Shown: positions 18,768-26,639 of the stretch, in pieces
Numbering within the stretch: position 1 is the first letter of the stretch
Layout: each line of letters begins with the position of its first letter
Assembly: GCF_014651535.1 (NCBI RefSeq)
Contig: NZ_BMXB01000008.1
Location: forward strand, 106,853 to 170,852
Direction of reading: 5' to 3'
Length of the DNA stretch: 64,000 bases
Source of the DNA: Salinimicrobium marinum
GTDB lineage: Bacteria > Bacteroidota > Bacteroidia > Flavobacteriales > Flavobacteriaceae
Translations under genes and position numbers: made by a program
The notes under the pieces: generated by a model
What the model saw: the letters and a program-made list of their open reading frames with translations, nothing else
The model's database searches: none
Told to the model about the DNA's origin: nothing

Positions 18768-18841
18768 GGGGTCTGTAAATTCAACTCTTTCTGAATAGAA
18801 TTATTTATTAATCTCATTCAGAAAGAGTTTATTTACACCCT
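18768..18841. mobile_element. MITE-like or IS-end palindrome
   Basis: A 14-bp perfect inverted repeat, AACTCTTTCTGAAT (18783-18796) with ATTCAGAAAGAGTT (18816-18829). It is extended outwards by the imperfect arms GGGTCTGTAAAT and ATTTACACCCT, to about 26 bp each side of a 19-nt centre. The ends look like insertion-sequence termini brought together, with no transposase between. The family cannot be named with confidence. Confidence 0.45.
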
Positions 18842-18848
18842 CATGATG

Positions 18849-18932
18849 GTGAACCGCCGTATACGAGCCCCGTATTAACGGTGGTGTGAGAGGCGCACTC
18901 CGTCCGTTACTGGCAGAGCCGTCAACTCGATT
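18849..18932 (+). mobile_element. Group II intron 3' end remnant (domains V-VI)
   Basis: A domain V-like hairpin: ACCGCCGT (18853-18860) pairs with ACGGTGGT (18878-18885), ATACG pairs with CGTAT, and a two-base bulge TA lies on the 3' strand, as in catalytic domain V. It is followed by GTGAGAGGCGCACTCC and a domain VI-like hairpin ending in CAACTCGAT, close to the CTACTCGAT end of many bacterial group II introns. No reverse transcriptase gene or 5' intron end is present, so this is a relic. Confidence 0.5.
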
Positions 18933-19042
18933 GGATGCCCGTGCTTTTTATTCTTTTGTGCATTGGGCAGCCCTACTCTTTGGCAAGGTTCTGGCTTGTG
19001 CGGCTGCGTTGAGCTACTTGCCTATGTGTATGGATGCCCACG
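18933..19042. repeat. GC-rich structured segment between intron relic and STAND remnant
   Basis: About 110 bp, much richer in G+C than its surroundings. It holds the palindrome GGGCAGCCC, an inverted pair GGCAAG/CTTGCC (near 18982 and 19016) and a direct repeat TGGATGCCC at both ends (about 18932 and 19031). It lies directly after the stop of the minus-strand gene, so it could fold in that gene's 3' end. Origin unknown. Confidence 0.4.
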
Positions 19043-21688
19043 TCAAGTTTTCTTAGTATTAATTACTCCTTTTAATTCTTTTTTATCAAAATAATAAGCC
19101 CCACTAATTTCTAACCGTTCTGGGTAGTCCGCTCCGAATGATCGTCCGCCTATTATTTGTTTTTCTCCCAATACCGTCCAAACAATCTTTAAATTGTTCT
19201 CCTTTAAAAACTTCAAAAAAGAAGGTTTTCGAACAAGCAAGTAAGATTTTGAATTATGATAAACATTAGGAGCAAAACATTGCACCACTTTGGAGTTGTC
19301 CATAAACTCTCCTTCCCTTTCACTATATTTTAAATCCATACCCTTATGAATTACAGTACTTGGTTTTAAAAAGCTAATCGTTTCCTCTTTCGACTTGTCA
19401 AATTCTTCCTCCCATAAAAAGCCTTGTGCAGTTACATTGACTTCAGCTACATATTTCCCTGATTCTTTGTCGTGGACTTCTTTCCATTCAGACCCTCCAT
19501 AATATTCAGTCATAAAATAATCCTGAGCAGGTGACCAATAATATTCTCTGCTGAACATTTCATATCTGTCACCGCTTTCAGGCATCCAACGCCCCATGAA
19601 TTCCTGTTCAATAGCCCAATCTTTAAATGAATTGAATTCATCATTTTTGATTAGATAACTTCTAATATGACACCAAAGTTCTTTATGCGGTTGGTCCCAT
19701 TTTTCTTCACCAATTTTTTTTGGTTCTGACCAAGAGGGGTAACCCTCCAAAACCAACCATTCTTCTCCCTTATCATCTTTTATCTGGATGATTTCTTCCA
19801 TATTGGGTAAGACACTTGAATCATTTACCCATTTTTCATTTGTACAATCCCAGTTAAATATATTTTTGTTAACCCACCAAAATTCTTGTTGCAGTTCATC
19901 ATCATAACTTCCTGTTTCACTAATTAGCATTGTCGGGTCAATATCTCTAACATAAGGATCCCATGGCCCCTGATATGGATTTTCTTTCTTATTTCCCCAT
20001 CTTTCTTGTTTAATGAAATTATCACATAGAAGTGCCATATATTCGTAATATGCTATCCATTGATATTTCTTTCCTATTCGTTCGTTAGAAGAAGCCTTTC
20101 TTCCGTTAGAATGATTTTTTTTATCAAACGAAAGGTGCAGATCTGGATTCCATCAATTAATGACCTTTGAAAAGATTAATCTTTGTGCAATCCTTAAATC
20201 AAAATATTCCCCCGTGTTAATAATTTTGAAATTATGATCTAAAAATGGTTCTATTTCTTGCTCATATTGAAATAAAAACTCAGGTGTTAATAATTTTTTA
20301 AATTTAATTCTTATCTCGTCTAACTCTTCTTCCGTCTTTCGACCAACGGCAATTTTAATCTCAATCCCATCTCCAAACTTAAAATCGTCATCAGGTTCTT
20401 TCGTTATTATCGGATCAAGACAATTCAATAATTCCAGTTGCTCAGAGCCTAATTTATTCTTGAACTCTTCAAAAATCTGTTCTCTATCAATGGGTGTTTC
20501 ACCTATTTTGCAACCGGACCAATCTGAGGCACCACTATTAGTTCCTATTGTATACCTCGCAAAGTCTTCAAATCCCATTACTGAGTGCCAAATATCCCAA
20601 TATTTATCATTATCATATTTTTCCTCTAGTTCTTCACGAGAAGGAATTTCTCCTGGCCAAACACTTTGATATGGAGGTCGAACCTCTGATAACTCGAAAC
20701 TTAATTCTATACCAAGGTAATTCGCATATTCAATTGCTCCTCTTGCGTAATCTCTTAATAATATGTGTGGAATTACACCTGTTGGATCGCTAAAAATTGT
20801 TTTAAAAATGTATTCACTTAGCTTAGCTATTTTCTCTTTTTGGTCAGTTCTTAAGGTACATCCGTATGCAACAGCGAATAACCGTTCATAAACATATGGG
20901 TCGTTAACTCCTTCAAATATTTTCAAGAGTTTTAGTAACACATCTATTCTATTTTGAAGTAAAGAAACCAATGCTTTTGTGGAACAATCCCTGAGCTTTC
21001 TATTTGTAGAAGTATGAAACCATGCCAACGTGATACTAGAAAGCAAAACCGATTCATCAGAAATGTGCGATTTGTCCGTCTGATTCCAAGCCCAATCTAT
21101 AAGACGTTTTACTGATGATTCATCATCATATTTGAATTTGAGCAATTGAGTCCAATTTGCATCTCGGTCAGCGAGAGAGAATTTTATTAAGTGATTATGT
21201 AGAGAATGAGCATTAAAAAAATGGTTTGGTATTCCTGTAACCGCAAGAATAATTTCCCAGAAATAATCATGCGTGCCTTGGTAGGAAAACACATGTTCAT
21301 TCACATATTTTTTTGACTCTTCATTAATGGTTTGGACCTTTCTCCAAAGTAAACTTTCGACAAAGGACTCGACAACAGGATATTTATCCTTAAGATCAGG
21401 AATAAGAGTATAAAACTCATTTCCATTTTTCTCAGGAACCTGAATAGAAAAAGCTTCAATTAGTCCTTTATATCTATAAATCGCATTTTCATCTTTTACA
21501 TAATTACGGAGTTTCCCACCTTCTTTGAACTCATGCTCTAATTCAGAACACTGCTCGAGCAAATATTGAACAGTTAGGTGGTCTTCAAATCGCTCATACG
21601 CTAAATAAACTCCTTCTTCATAATCATTCCCTTCTTTCCAAAAACGGTTTTTTGATAGAACACCTTCTGTGATTAATGTAGGTATCAT
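19043..21688 (-). pseudogene. Decayed STAND/NACHT-type ATPase, C-terminal part with an in-frame stop
   Basis: Two open frames of 511 and 331 codons lie in the same reading frame, separated only by a TGA at 20153-20155. After it the frame stays open (WNPDLHLSFDKK, later ERIGKKYQWIAYYEYM) into the second part, so this is one gene of about 880 codons split by a nonsense mutation. The first part begins with YEEGVYLAYERFEDHLTVQYLLE, resembling the segment that follows the NTPase module in large NACHT/STAND proteins; HEAT-like helices follow. The second part (FWWVNKNIFNWDCTNEKWV, GRWMPESGDRYEMFSREYYWSP) resembles the long C-termini of such ATPases. No P-loop remains: a stop lies 28 bp upstream of the first ATG. 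This was probably a phage-defence or signalling ATPase. The family assignment comes from motif memory, not a search. Confidence 0.6.
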
Positions 21689-21790
21689 GATTTGGTTATT
21701 TAGAAAAATTTGGGTCTACTAAATTAATGCGAGTTATTGATCGCTCCTTGAGAACGATCAAGCTTCAAATCGTAAAAAATCACAGTTAAT

Positions 21791-21950
21791 ATTGCTCCCA
21801 GGATATATTAAACCCCTACATATAATACATGTTCCGGGAGCAATTATTTTAGGGACGACTATGACTATCCAGAGTTTCTTCAAAACTAAATTTTTTGTTA
21901 AACCAAACGGAACTCGCTTAGTAATCGTACGGAATCTGGAAGTAAACGTA
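21791..21950 (+). repeat. Island repeat, copy A
   Basis: It starts with a hairpin, ATTGCTCCC (21791-21799) with GGGAGCAAT (21836-21844), followed by T-rich sequence. About 30 nt further on is a conserved tract: 25 bp at 21878-21902 are identical to 24852-24876. It ends with TTAGTAATCGTACGG...GGAAGTAAACGT, shared with copies B and C. It lies between the STAND remnant and the repeat-protein operon. Confidence 0.6.
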
Positions 21951-21986
21951 AAACATATTCACCTAAGCAATTGATTACCAGTAAAT

Positions 21987-22412
21987 TCATAAATATCCCA
22001 CAGTCGCTATGAGTACCCATCTTTCAGGAATACCTTTAAAATAAAATATCGCCTCGCCATACTTATCTTTTTCCCTCAACACCCTACCATCAAGGAAGTA
22101 CAATTTTCTGCCGAAGCGATCTTTAGTTCTTATAGTCTGGCCATCGAAGAAATATAATTTTTCTCCGTACCTGTTCTTATGCCGTACCTCGTTTCGGGAA
22201 ATATGATATAATTTATCTCCATACCTGTCCTTTCGACGAATTGTGACCCCATCCCAGTGGTAGAGTTTTTCACCATATCGGTCCTCATTCTTAATGCTCC
22301 TGTCTTCTACAAAAAGCACTTTTTTGCCGTAACGGTTTTCCAGATGGATAGGTTGGCTCAGTGAAATGCCAGAGATCATAAACAGAAGCGAAAAAAGAAT
22401 CGACTTTTTCAT
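21987..22412 (-). CDS. Secreted protein made of six 18-residue RYGEKLY repeats
   Basis: 141 residues: a signal peptide (about 1-19, cleavage after SLSQ), then six tandem units with a period of 18 residues. The consensus is RYGEKLYxxDGxxIRxKD, at about residues 27, 45, 63, 81, 99 and 117 (the last starts KYGEAIF). The alternating aromatic/charged pattern with a DG turn in each unit predicts a small all-beta repeat fold, similar in style to beta-flower or short propeller domains. The start overlaps the stop of the upstream gene by 4 bp (ATGA), so the two are translationally coupled. No homologue is recognised. It is probably exported to the periplasm or surface, with unknown function. Confidence 0.65.
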   Translation of the reverse strand: MKKSILFSLLFMISGISLSQPIHLENRYGKKVLFVEDRSIKNEDRYGEKLYHWDGVTIRRKDRYGDKLYHISRNEVRHKNRYGEKLYFFDGQTIRTKDRFGRKLYFLDGRVLREKDKYGEAIFYFKGIPERWVLIATVGYL

Positions 22413-22798
22413 ATCTTCCTTTTCCTCGATTCAAATTCTCTTCGGTAGAACCGATACCTGTCGATAAGCGGTAATTGATATACCTCAACGTTGTTCGTTC
22501 TTGTCATAAGCACCCCCTCCAGGAATTGCTTATCTTTCGGATTCAGGACGCAGAGGAAAATTTTCCTTTCCGGTTTCTCTTCTGTAAACCTCAGTACCGG
22601 AAGAAGGTTTTTCCGAATTTCCTCGCTCCGCAATGCCACTACAAACTGTTTTTCTCCTGCCGAACCTTCCGAAGTGACGGTGAGATAATCCATCCCATAT
22701 GCTGTTCCAAAGTCGAGAGAGCAGCCATTGTTCAGCAATATTTCCACAACAAATTCTGTAAAAGCTACAGGCCGGTTATAAAAATCTTCGAGTGTCAT
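22409..22798 (-). CDS. Small hypothetical protein coupled to the repeat protein
   Basis: 129 residues, no signal peptide and no membrane segment. It opens with MTLEDFYNRPVAFTEFVVEILLNNGCSLDFGTAYGMDYLTVTS, and a basic RRxxxSRKRK tail closes it. The middle alternates hydrophobic strands (QFVVALRS, KIFLCVLN) with charged helices, suggesting a cytoplasmic alpha/beta fold. No family is recognised. It forms a two-gene unit with the secreted 18-residue-repeat protein through a 4-bp stop/start overlap, a layout also used by effector-immunity pairs, but nothing in the sequence demonstrates that role. Confidence 0.55.
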   Translation of the reverse strand: MTLEDFYNRPVAFTEFVVEILLNNGCSLDFGTAYGMDYLTVTSEGSAGEKQFVVALRSEEIRKNLLPVLRFTEEKPERKIFLCVLNPKDKQFLEGVLMTRTNNVEVYQLPLIDRYRFYRREFESRKRKI

Positions 22799-23442
22799 AC
22801 CTTTTTCTGTTTAGCCAAAACTATCGATCCAAAGCGCCAAAACTTGTCGTCAGAAGGAAATCTTTTTCTTTTTAGTTGAAAATTTTATTTTCTATTCTGC
22901 TGATTGATTTATATAAATTAAGTCGCTATCAGCTTTCTACATGTGCAAATGGAGCTGTAACCCCTGAAAAAACCTGTCGGCCCTTCTGAATCTGATACTC
23001 ACACTACGTACTTTAGAAGAAAAAATCCTACTTTTAGATAATAGCTCCAGGTGCTGCCGAATAAATTTTCAGCACTAGGTCTCTATAGAATATTTATTTG
23101 CTCATCCGAAAAATACTCACCCTGCTTTTACGGCTCCATTGTGGGGCGATTTCAGGGAATTGTGCCGGTAATTGAATTTGAAAGAATGATTGTTATAGGT
23201 AAAAAATAAGAAATCAGGAGGTGCATTTGATCTATTTTAGGAACCTGGCACAACAGATCAGCAGGAAACACAGGTCTCAAATGGGGCATTGTCAGCACTG
23301 AATCGAATTACAAGGCCTCAAATCAGCCCCAGGTCACCGAAAGGAACAGTAACAAATTAATTGATGATCTTATAAGGGAAATGCATCAGGTGAATTTTTT
23401 CGTATAATGGATTGCGAAAAAAAATTGTTTCATTTCCGAAAT
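22799..23442. other. Gene-free stretch inside the island
   Basis: About 640 bp with no open frame that looks coding on either strand and no recognisable RNA. It probably contains both the promoter of the two-gene unit to its left and decayed sequence. No copy of the island repeat was seen here. Confidence 0.5.
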
Positions 23443-23706
23443 CTACTTTCTGAACATGATAACACAAAAGACAATTAATTCAATAGCACACCCTGAATAA
23501 TACCAAAATCCATTGTTGGTTACTGCGTACACAGCAATTTCAGAACTAAAAGCACTGCCTATTACCGAAATAGGAGAAATGAAACTATGCCACACCCCTG
23601 AAAAGAAACCATATTCATATTCTGTTGGACCTGCAGGAGCACAAGATGTCAGGCAAAGAACCAGAAATAGAAATAGAACTATTGTAATCAGTCTTTTAGA
23701 TTTCAT
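23443..23706 (-). CDS. Small lipoprotein with one membrane helix
   Basis: 87 residues. A lipoprotein signal peptide with lipobox LTSC (Cys22) is followed by YEYGFFSGVWHSFISPISVIGSAFSSEIAVYAVTNNGFWYYSGCAIELIVFCVIMF. The pattern G-F-x-x-G-x-W-H-x-x-I-x-P-x-x...YxVxNNGxWY is shared by a widespread family of tiny bacterial membrane proteins of unknown function, usually with a second helix as here (about 66-84). It is encoded alone, without an obvious operon partner. The function cannot be stated; the family resemblance is from memory. Confidence 0.55.
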   Translation of the reverse strand: MKSKRLITIVLFLFLVLCLTSCAPAGPTEYEYGFFSGVWHSFISPISVIGSAFSSEIAVYAVTNNGFWYYSGCAIELIVFCVIMFRK

Positions 23707-23975
23707 ATTTATTTTTTTAGGGATAATATCCAGTAAAATTGTAAATTATAAGAGTTGGTTTTATTGGTTCTGATAGTTGAACTGGCTGGATAAATTAGAC
23801 CGGGGCAGGCTGACTCCTTAGCACATCTGCATCATCCAGTTCTTGATACAGTTCTGGAGCAGGTATTCCAGAATTACTTTTTATTCGATTTTGCTTTTTG
23901 TGGTGAGGACCACTAAAAGGTAACAAATCGCAGGTCACCATATATATATCAGAACATTAGCTAGATATCCCGGGA

Positions 23976-24419
23976 TCATTTAGCTCTTGAAAGTATTTTT
24001 TTTACCTTTTGTTCAATTCCCATATCTGCTTTAGCTGCAGCACTTTTAGCTAATGCTATGCTTATTCGATGGTTAGTGACATTGTCAGTATTCGACAGCC
24101 AATCTTCTATCCTCGTTTTTCCTTTAGACTGATTAATGGTTCGTAAAGTCACGGTCACATTCTCCGCGCAATTTACCACCTCTGCAATTTCAGAATTTGT
24201 TAAGCGGTCGCGATAAGCCATAAAAACCGCTTTTGAAGAACGAATGTGCTCATAATCATAGTGGTCACCACCGCGTAAGGTTTCTCCTGTGTAGCAATCG
24301 GTATAAAGTGTTTTTCCGTCACCACCTCTGGCCAGTGCTTCTTGATGCATTTGTGCCTTTACTTTAGTAAATAGTAAATTTATTTCTGTGCGGTGGTACG
24401 GGCGGTTCGGGTCTAACAT
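23976..24419 (-). CDS. Small HNH-type nuclease-like protein
   Basis: 147 residues. The segment CYTGETLRGGDHYDYEHIRSS, then VNCAENVTVTLRTINQSKGK, has the order of an HNH (beta-beta-alpha metal) site: D-x-E-H with His57, an Asn/Asn-x-x pair about 30-40 residues on, and a closing Asn-x-x-Lys. A dense run of Ala and Lys forms the C-terminal helix. The predicted activity is DNA (or RNA) cleavage in the cytoplasm. It lies 43 bp downstream of a DUF6140-like gene on the same strand and appears to be co-transcribed with it. Alternatives are a toxin or a homing nuclease remnant. No second metal-binding Cys cluster is present. Confidence 0.55.
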   Translation of the reverse strand: MLDPNRPYHRTEINLLFTKVKAQMHQEALARGGDGKTLYTDCYTGETLRGGDHYDYEHIRSSKAVFMAYRDRLTNSEIAEVVNCAENVTVTLRTINQSKGKTRIEDWLSNTDNVTNHRISIALAKSAAAKADMGIEQKVKKILSRAK

Positions 24420-24462
24420 GGTATAATATAATCTGGAATTTTTCTACATCCCCAGGCTTTGC

Positions 24463-24678
24463 TTATATCTTCTCCACTTCCAAAAACGTGGTACTCAGCA
24501 GACCTTGAGGTTTTAAATCTATTCCGTAAATTATTATTAAGGCATTATTTACATCAGTGCCTTCATCATAGTCCAACGGATTTGCAGCAAAAGACGAATC
24601 CTGCACAGTCATTCCTTTGTCAATCAAAAGATTGCCATTCACGAATTTCCTTTTGGTGGTTATTTTGTATAATGCCAT
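24463..24678 (-). CDS. DUF6140-like small protein
   Basis: 71 residues. It opens with MALYKITTKRKFVNGNLLIDKGMTVQ and ends with IIYGIDLKPQGLLSTTFLEVEKI, the frame of the DUF6140 family: a short protein with an N-terminal ALYxI strand, a KGM turn and a YGIDLK...LEV end, found in Bacteroidota mobile and conjugative islands. There is no signal peptide and no helix rich enough for a membrane. It sits directly upstream of the HNH-type gene, so the two probably form an operon. Function unknown. Confidence 0.55.
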   Translation of the reverse strand: MALYKITTKRKFVNGNLLIDKGMTVQDSSFAANPLDYDEGTDVNNALIIIYGIDLKPQGLLSTTFLEVEKI

Positions 24679-24847
24679 AGCATTTCTTTTTTTGCAGGAA
24701 TTTTCCCAATGACGCTAATCTTATTTTAAAAATTCCGGCCAACGTCCATATCCCTCACCACATTTCTCTACCCTTCATTGTTTTATAACACGGCTTTATA
24801 GCATTTCATTCGAGAGTAGCTGATAGTAAGGCCATCGCTGTACTTGA

Positions 24848-24930
24848 TTTCCTTCAAAACTAAATTTTTTGTTAAAGAGAAGAGACCTGGTTTAGTAAAC
24901 GTGTGGAAATCGGAAGTAAACGTGAAAAAT
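24848..24930 (+). repeat. Island repeat, copy B (partial)
   Basis: The 25 bp at 24852-24876 are identical to copy A, followed by TTTAGTAAACGTGTGG and GGAAGTAAACGTG as in A and C. It also contains AGAGACC, the motif of the putative arm sites. The leading hairpin of copies A and C is absent. It lies in the 400-bp gap between the divergent DUF6140 and lipoprotein genes; the rest of that gap shows nothing recognisable. Confidence 0.55.
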
Positions 24931-25079
24931 TATGAATGGCAGTGATTTTTTATTCATCCTTTTTGATTAGATTTAAAACACTGTATTTCATCCGATTACA
25001 TGTTCTAATTCTCCCCCATAGAACATAGTTAATTCGCTTATAGATCTTAGAACCTGCATAACCTTCTAAACCATATTAT

Positions 25080-26126
25080 ATGAAAAATTCATTTCTTACC
25101 GGCACCTTATCATTAATTCTGGCGATCATGTTATGCTCCTGTAGCAATGACAATGAAATTTTAAATGAGACAAACAATGGGAAAACTTCTATTTCCTTTG
25201 CTGCTGTACTCAATGATCTTACTTCCAGCCGTGAAGCAGTAAAACAACAACTGGGAAATATCCCGCAGTGTAGCCAGAATGCTCCGGCCTTTGTAGAAGT
25301 ATTTGTAACTCATCAAGAAGTACCCGTAGCAGGGACATCCCAGCAACCATTAAGATTAGTAGTAAAACAGGATGACCAGGGAATTTATTTCACTGAAGAA
25401 ACTCTGGAACTGGAACTTCTACCGGGTATTTATACCTTAGAATATTTCCGGGTTCTAAATGAGGATCTTGAGGTTGTTTGGATAGCTCCAAGGGAAGAAG
25501 GTGAAGAGGTGAATTTTTCCGGCCTCGTAGATTCTTCGTTACCCCTTGAGATTGATCTGCGAGCAGGAACAAAGAAATATGTAAATGTGGATGTACTTTG
25601 CTATGATAACCGGCTGGTTAATTACTACGGTTATCTCTTCTTTGACTTACAGACCAGCGAGGCGATAAAGTTCTGTATTTTCGGCAATTATTGTGATGAG
25701 AATGGACGGCATATAGAGGCAGTAAGCTATAGTGTAAATGTATGGAGCTTCAGTGGAGATGATGCTGCCCCTAAAGGAACTCTGCTTTACGAGAACCTTC
25801 AAAACGGAATTTGGATCTCAGATGATTTTGAAAATGGAATATCTGAAATTGGATCGGAACCCATTTGCATAGCACTACCCGATACTGCTGGACAGGATCA
25901 ATATTATTTCGAGATTACCGTGTTGGACGGTGTGGGCTCGAGTGCTCCCAACTCATTAATAAGACGCGGCGTTATAACAGATGAGGACGTTAGATCCCTT
26001 TACAACGGAAATAATTATGTTGATTATTACCATTTCCGGGAAGGGAATTGTAATTTAGAAGATTCTCCAAACCTTTTTGAAGAGGTAACGGACCTGCCTT
26101 CCGTGGTAGAGCCAATCTCTTTATAA
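25080..26126 (+). CDS. Surface lipoprotein of unknown function
   Basis: 348 residues with a lipoprotein signal peptide (lipobox MLCSC, Cys22, followed by SNDN). A central part of beta-rich, immunoglobulin-like sequence (QPLRLVVKQDDQGIYFTEETLELELLPGIYTLEYFRVL) follows, and a C-terminal half containing paired Cys (CIFGNYC and GNC). The low-complexity acidic linker after Cys is typical of Bacteroidota outer-leaflet lipoproteins. It is flanked by repeat copies B and C, so it forms a separate module of the island. It is not obviously part of the four-gene operon that follows 513 bp downstream, although it has the same orientation. No known domain is recognised. Confidence 0.6.
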   Translation: MKNSFLTGTLSLILAIMLCSCSNDNEILNETNNGKTSISFAAVLNDLTSSREAVKQQLGNIPQCSQNAPAFVEVFVTHQEVPVAGTSQQPLRLVVKQDDQGIYFTEETLELELLPGIYTLEYFRVLNEDLEVVWIAPREEGEEVNFSGLVDSSLPLEIDLRAGTKKYVNVDVLCYDNRLVNYYGYLFFDLQTSEAIKFCIFGNYCDENGRHIEAVSYSVNVWSFSGDDAAPKGTLLYENLQNGIWISDDFENGISEIGSEPICIALPDTAGQDQYYFEITVLDGVGSSAPNSLIRRGVITDEDVRSLYNGNNYVDYYHFREGNCNLEDSPNLFEEVTDLPSVVEPISL

Positions 26127-26170
26127 GAAGGATATGATCTTTTGAAGATCTCAAAAACAACAAAATAATA

Positions 26171-26334
26171 ATTGCCCCGGAAAAACTTTATACCCCCCCT
26201 TATAATGTATGATCCGGAGCAATTTTTGAATAGATACAACAGTACCTTTTCTTTATCTGTCGTCAAAAATAAGGCTTAAGTAACAGGCAATAAAATTCGT
26301 TTAGTAGACGTATGAAATGTGAAAGTAACCGTTA
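26171..26334 (+). repeat. Island repeat, copy C
   Basis: A hairpin, ATTGCCCCGGA (26171-26181) with TCCGGAGCAAT (26213-26223, one wobble), has the same ends and length as that of copy A. The downstream tract at 26300-26334 reads TTTAGTAGACGTATG...GAAAGTAACCGT, matching A and B. It lies between the orphan lipoprotein and the four-gene surface operon. Confidence 0.55.
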
Positions 26335-26337
26335 GAC

Positions 26338-26538
26338 CTATAGTTTTATGAGGATAGAAGTACCCTTATTTTTTGCAGAAGTTATTTTTACGGCTTTTTC
26401 AATGTTGTAACAAAGCACGGTTAAGCGCTCTTTTACCAAAGAAACTCCTTTGAATTCGCACCGATTTACAGGTTGAGCCCCTGGAAAATCCAATCCAGTT
26501 GTATTGGATTTGCATTCTAAAACACCTTTTGAAAACAA
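26338..26538 (-). pseudogene. Possible transposase C-terminal relic
   Basis: A 66-codon frame ending in FKGVSLVKERLTVLCYNIEKAVKI. This resembles the GLEKVKxEwxLxxxxyNLKK end of IS1182/IS4-type transposases, in which the last helix carries the closing Asn. The upstream part of such a gene is missing and no terminal repeats are seen. The resemblance is weak, and it may be a chance frame. Confidence 0.25.
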
Positions 26539-26639
26539 ATTAATGCGTATTCGTTATTCCCCACATAAATATTAAGATTTTTTTCACATATTTGTCGAAA
26601 TTATCAAGCCCCTCCCCTACAGGCTATCAACAACATACC

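Noticed and set aside
18917..19019. An integron attC site in the GC-rich tract beside the intron relic
   Set aside because: GTTGAGC fits the GTTRRRY core, but the partner CGTCAAC does not fit RYYYAAC, there is no integron integrase, and the resident recombinase is of the IntDOT type.
20153..20155. TGA as a recoded (selenocysteine) codon in the STAND gene
   Set aside because: No SECIS-like hairpin was seen after the codon, the position has no known selenocysteine role, and the gene already lacks its N-terminal half, so a nonsense mutation is simpler.
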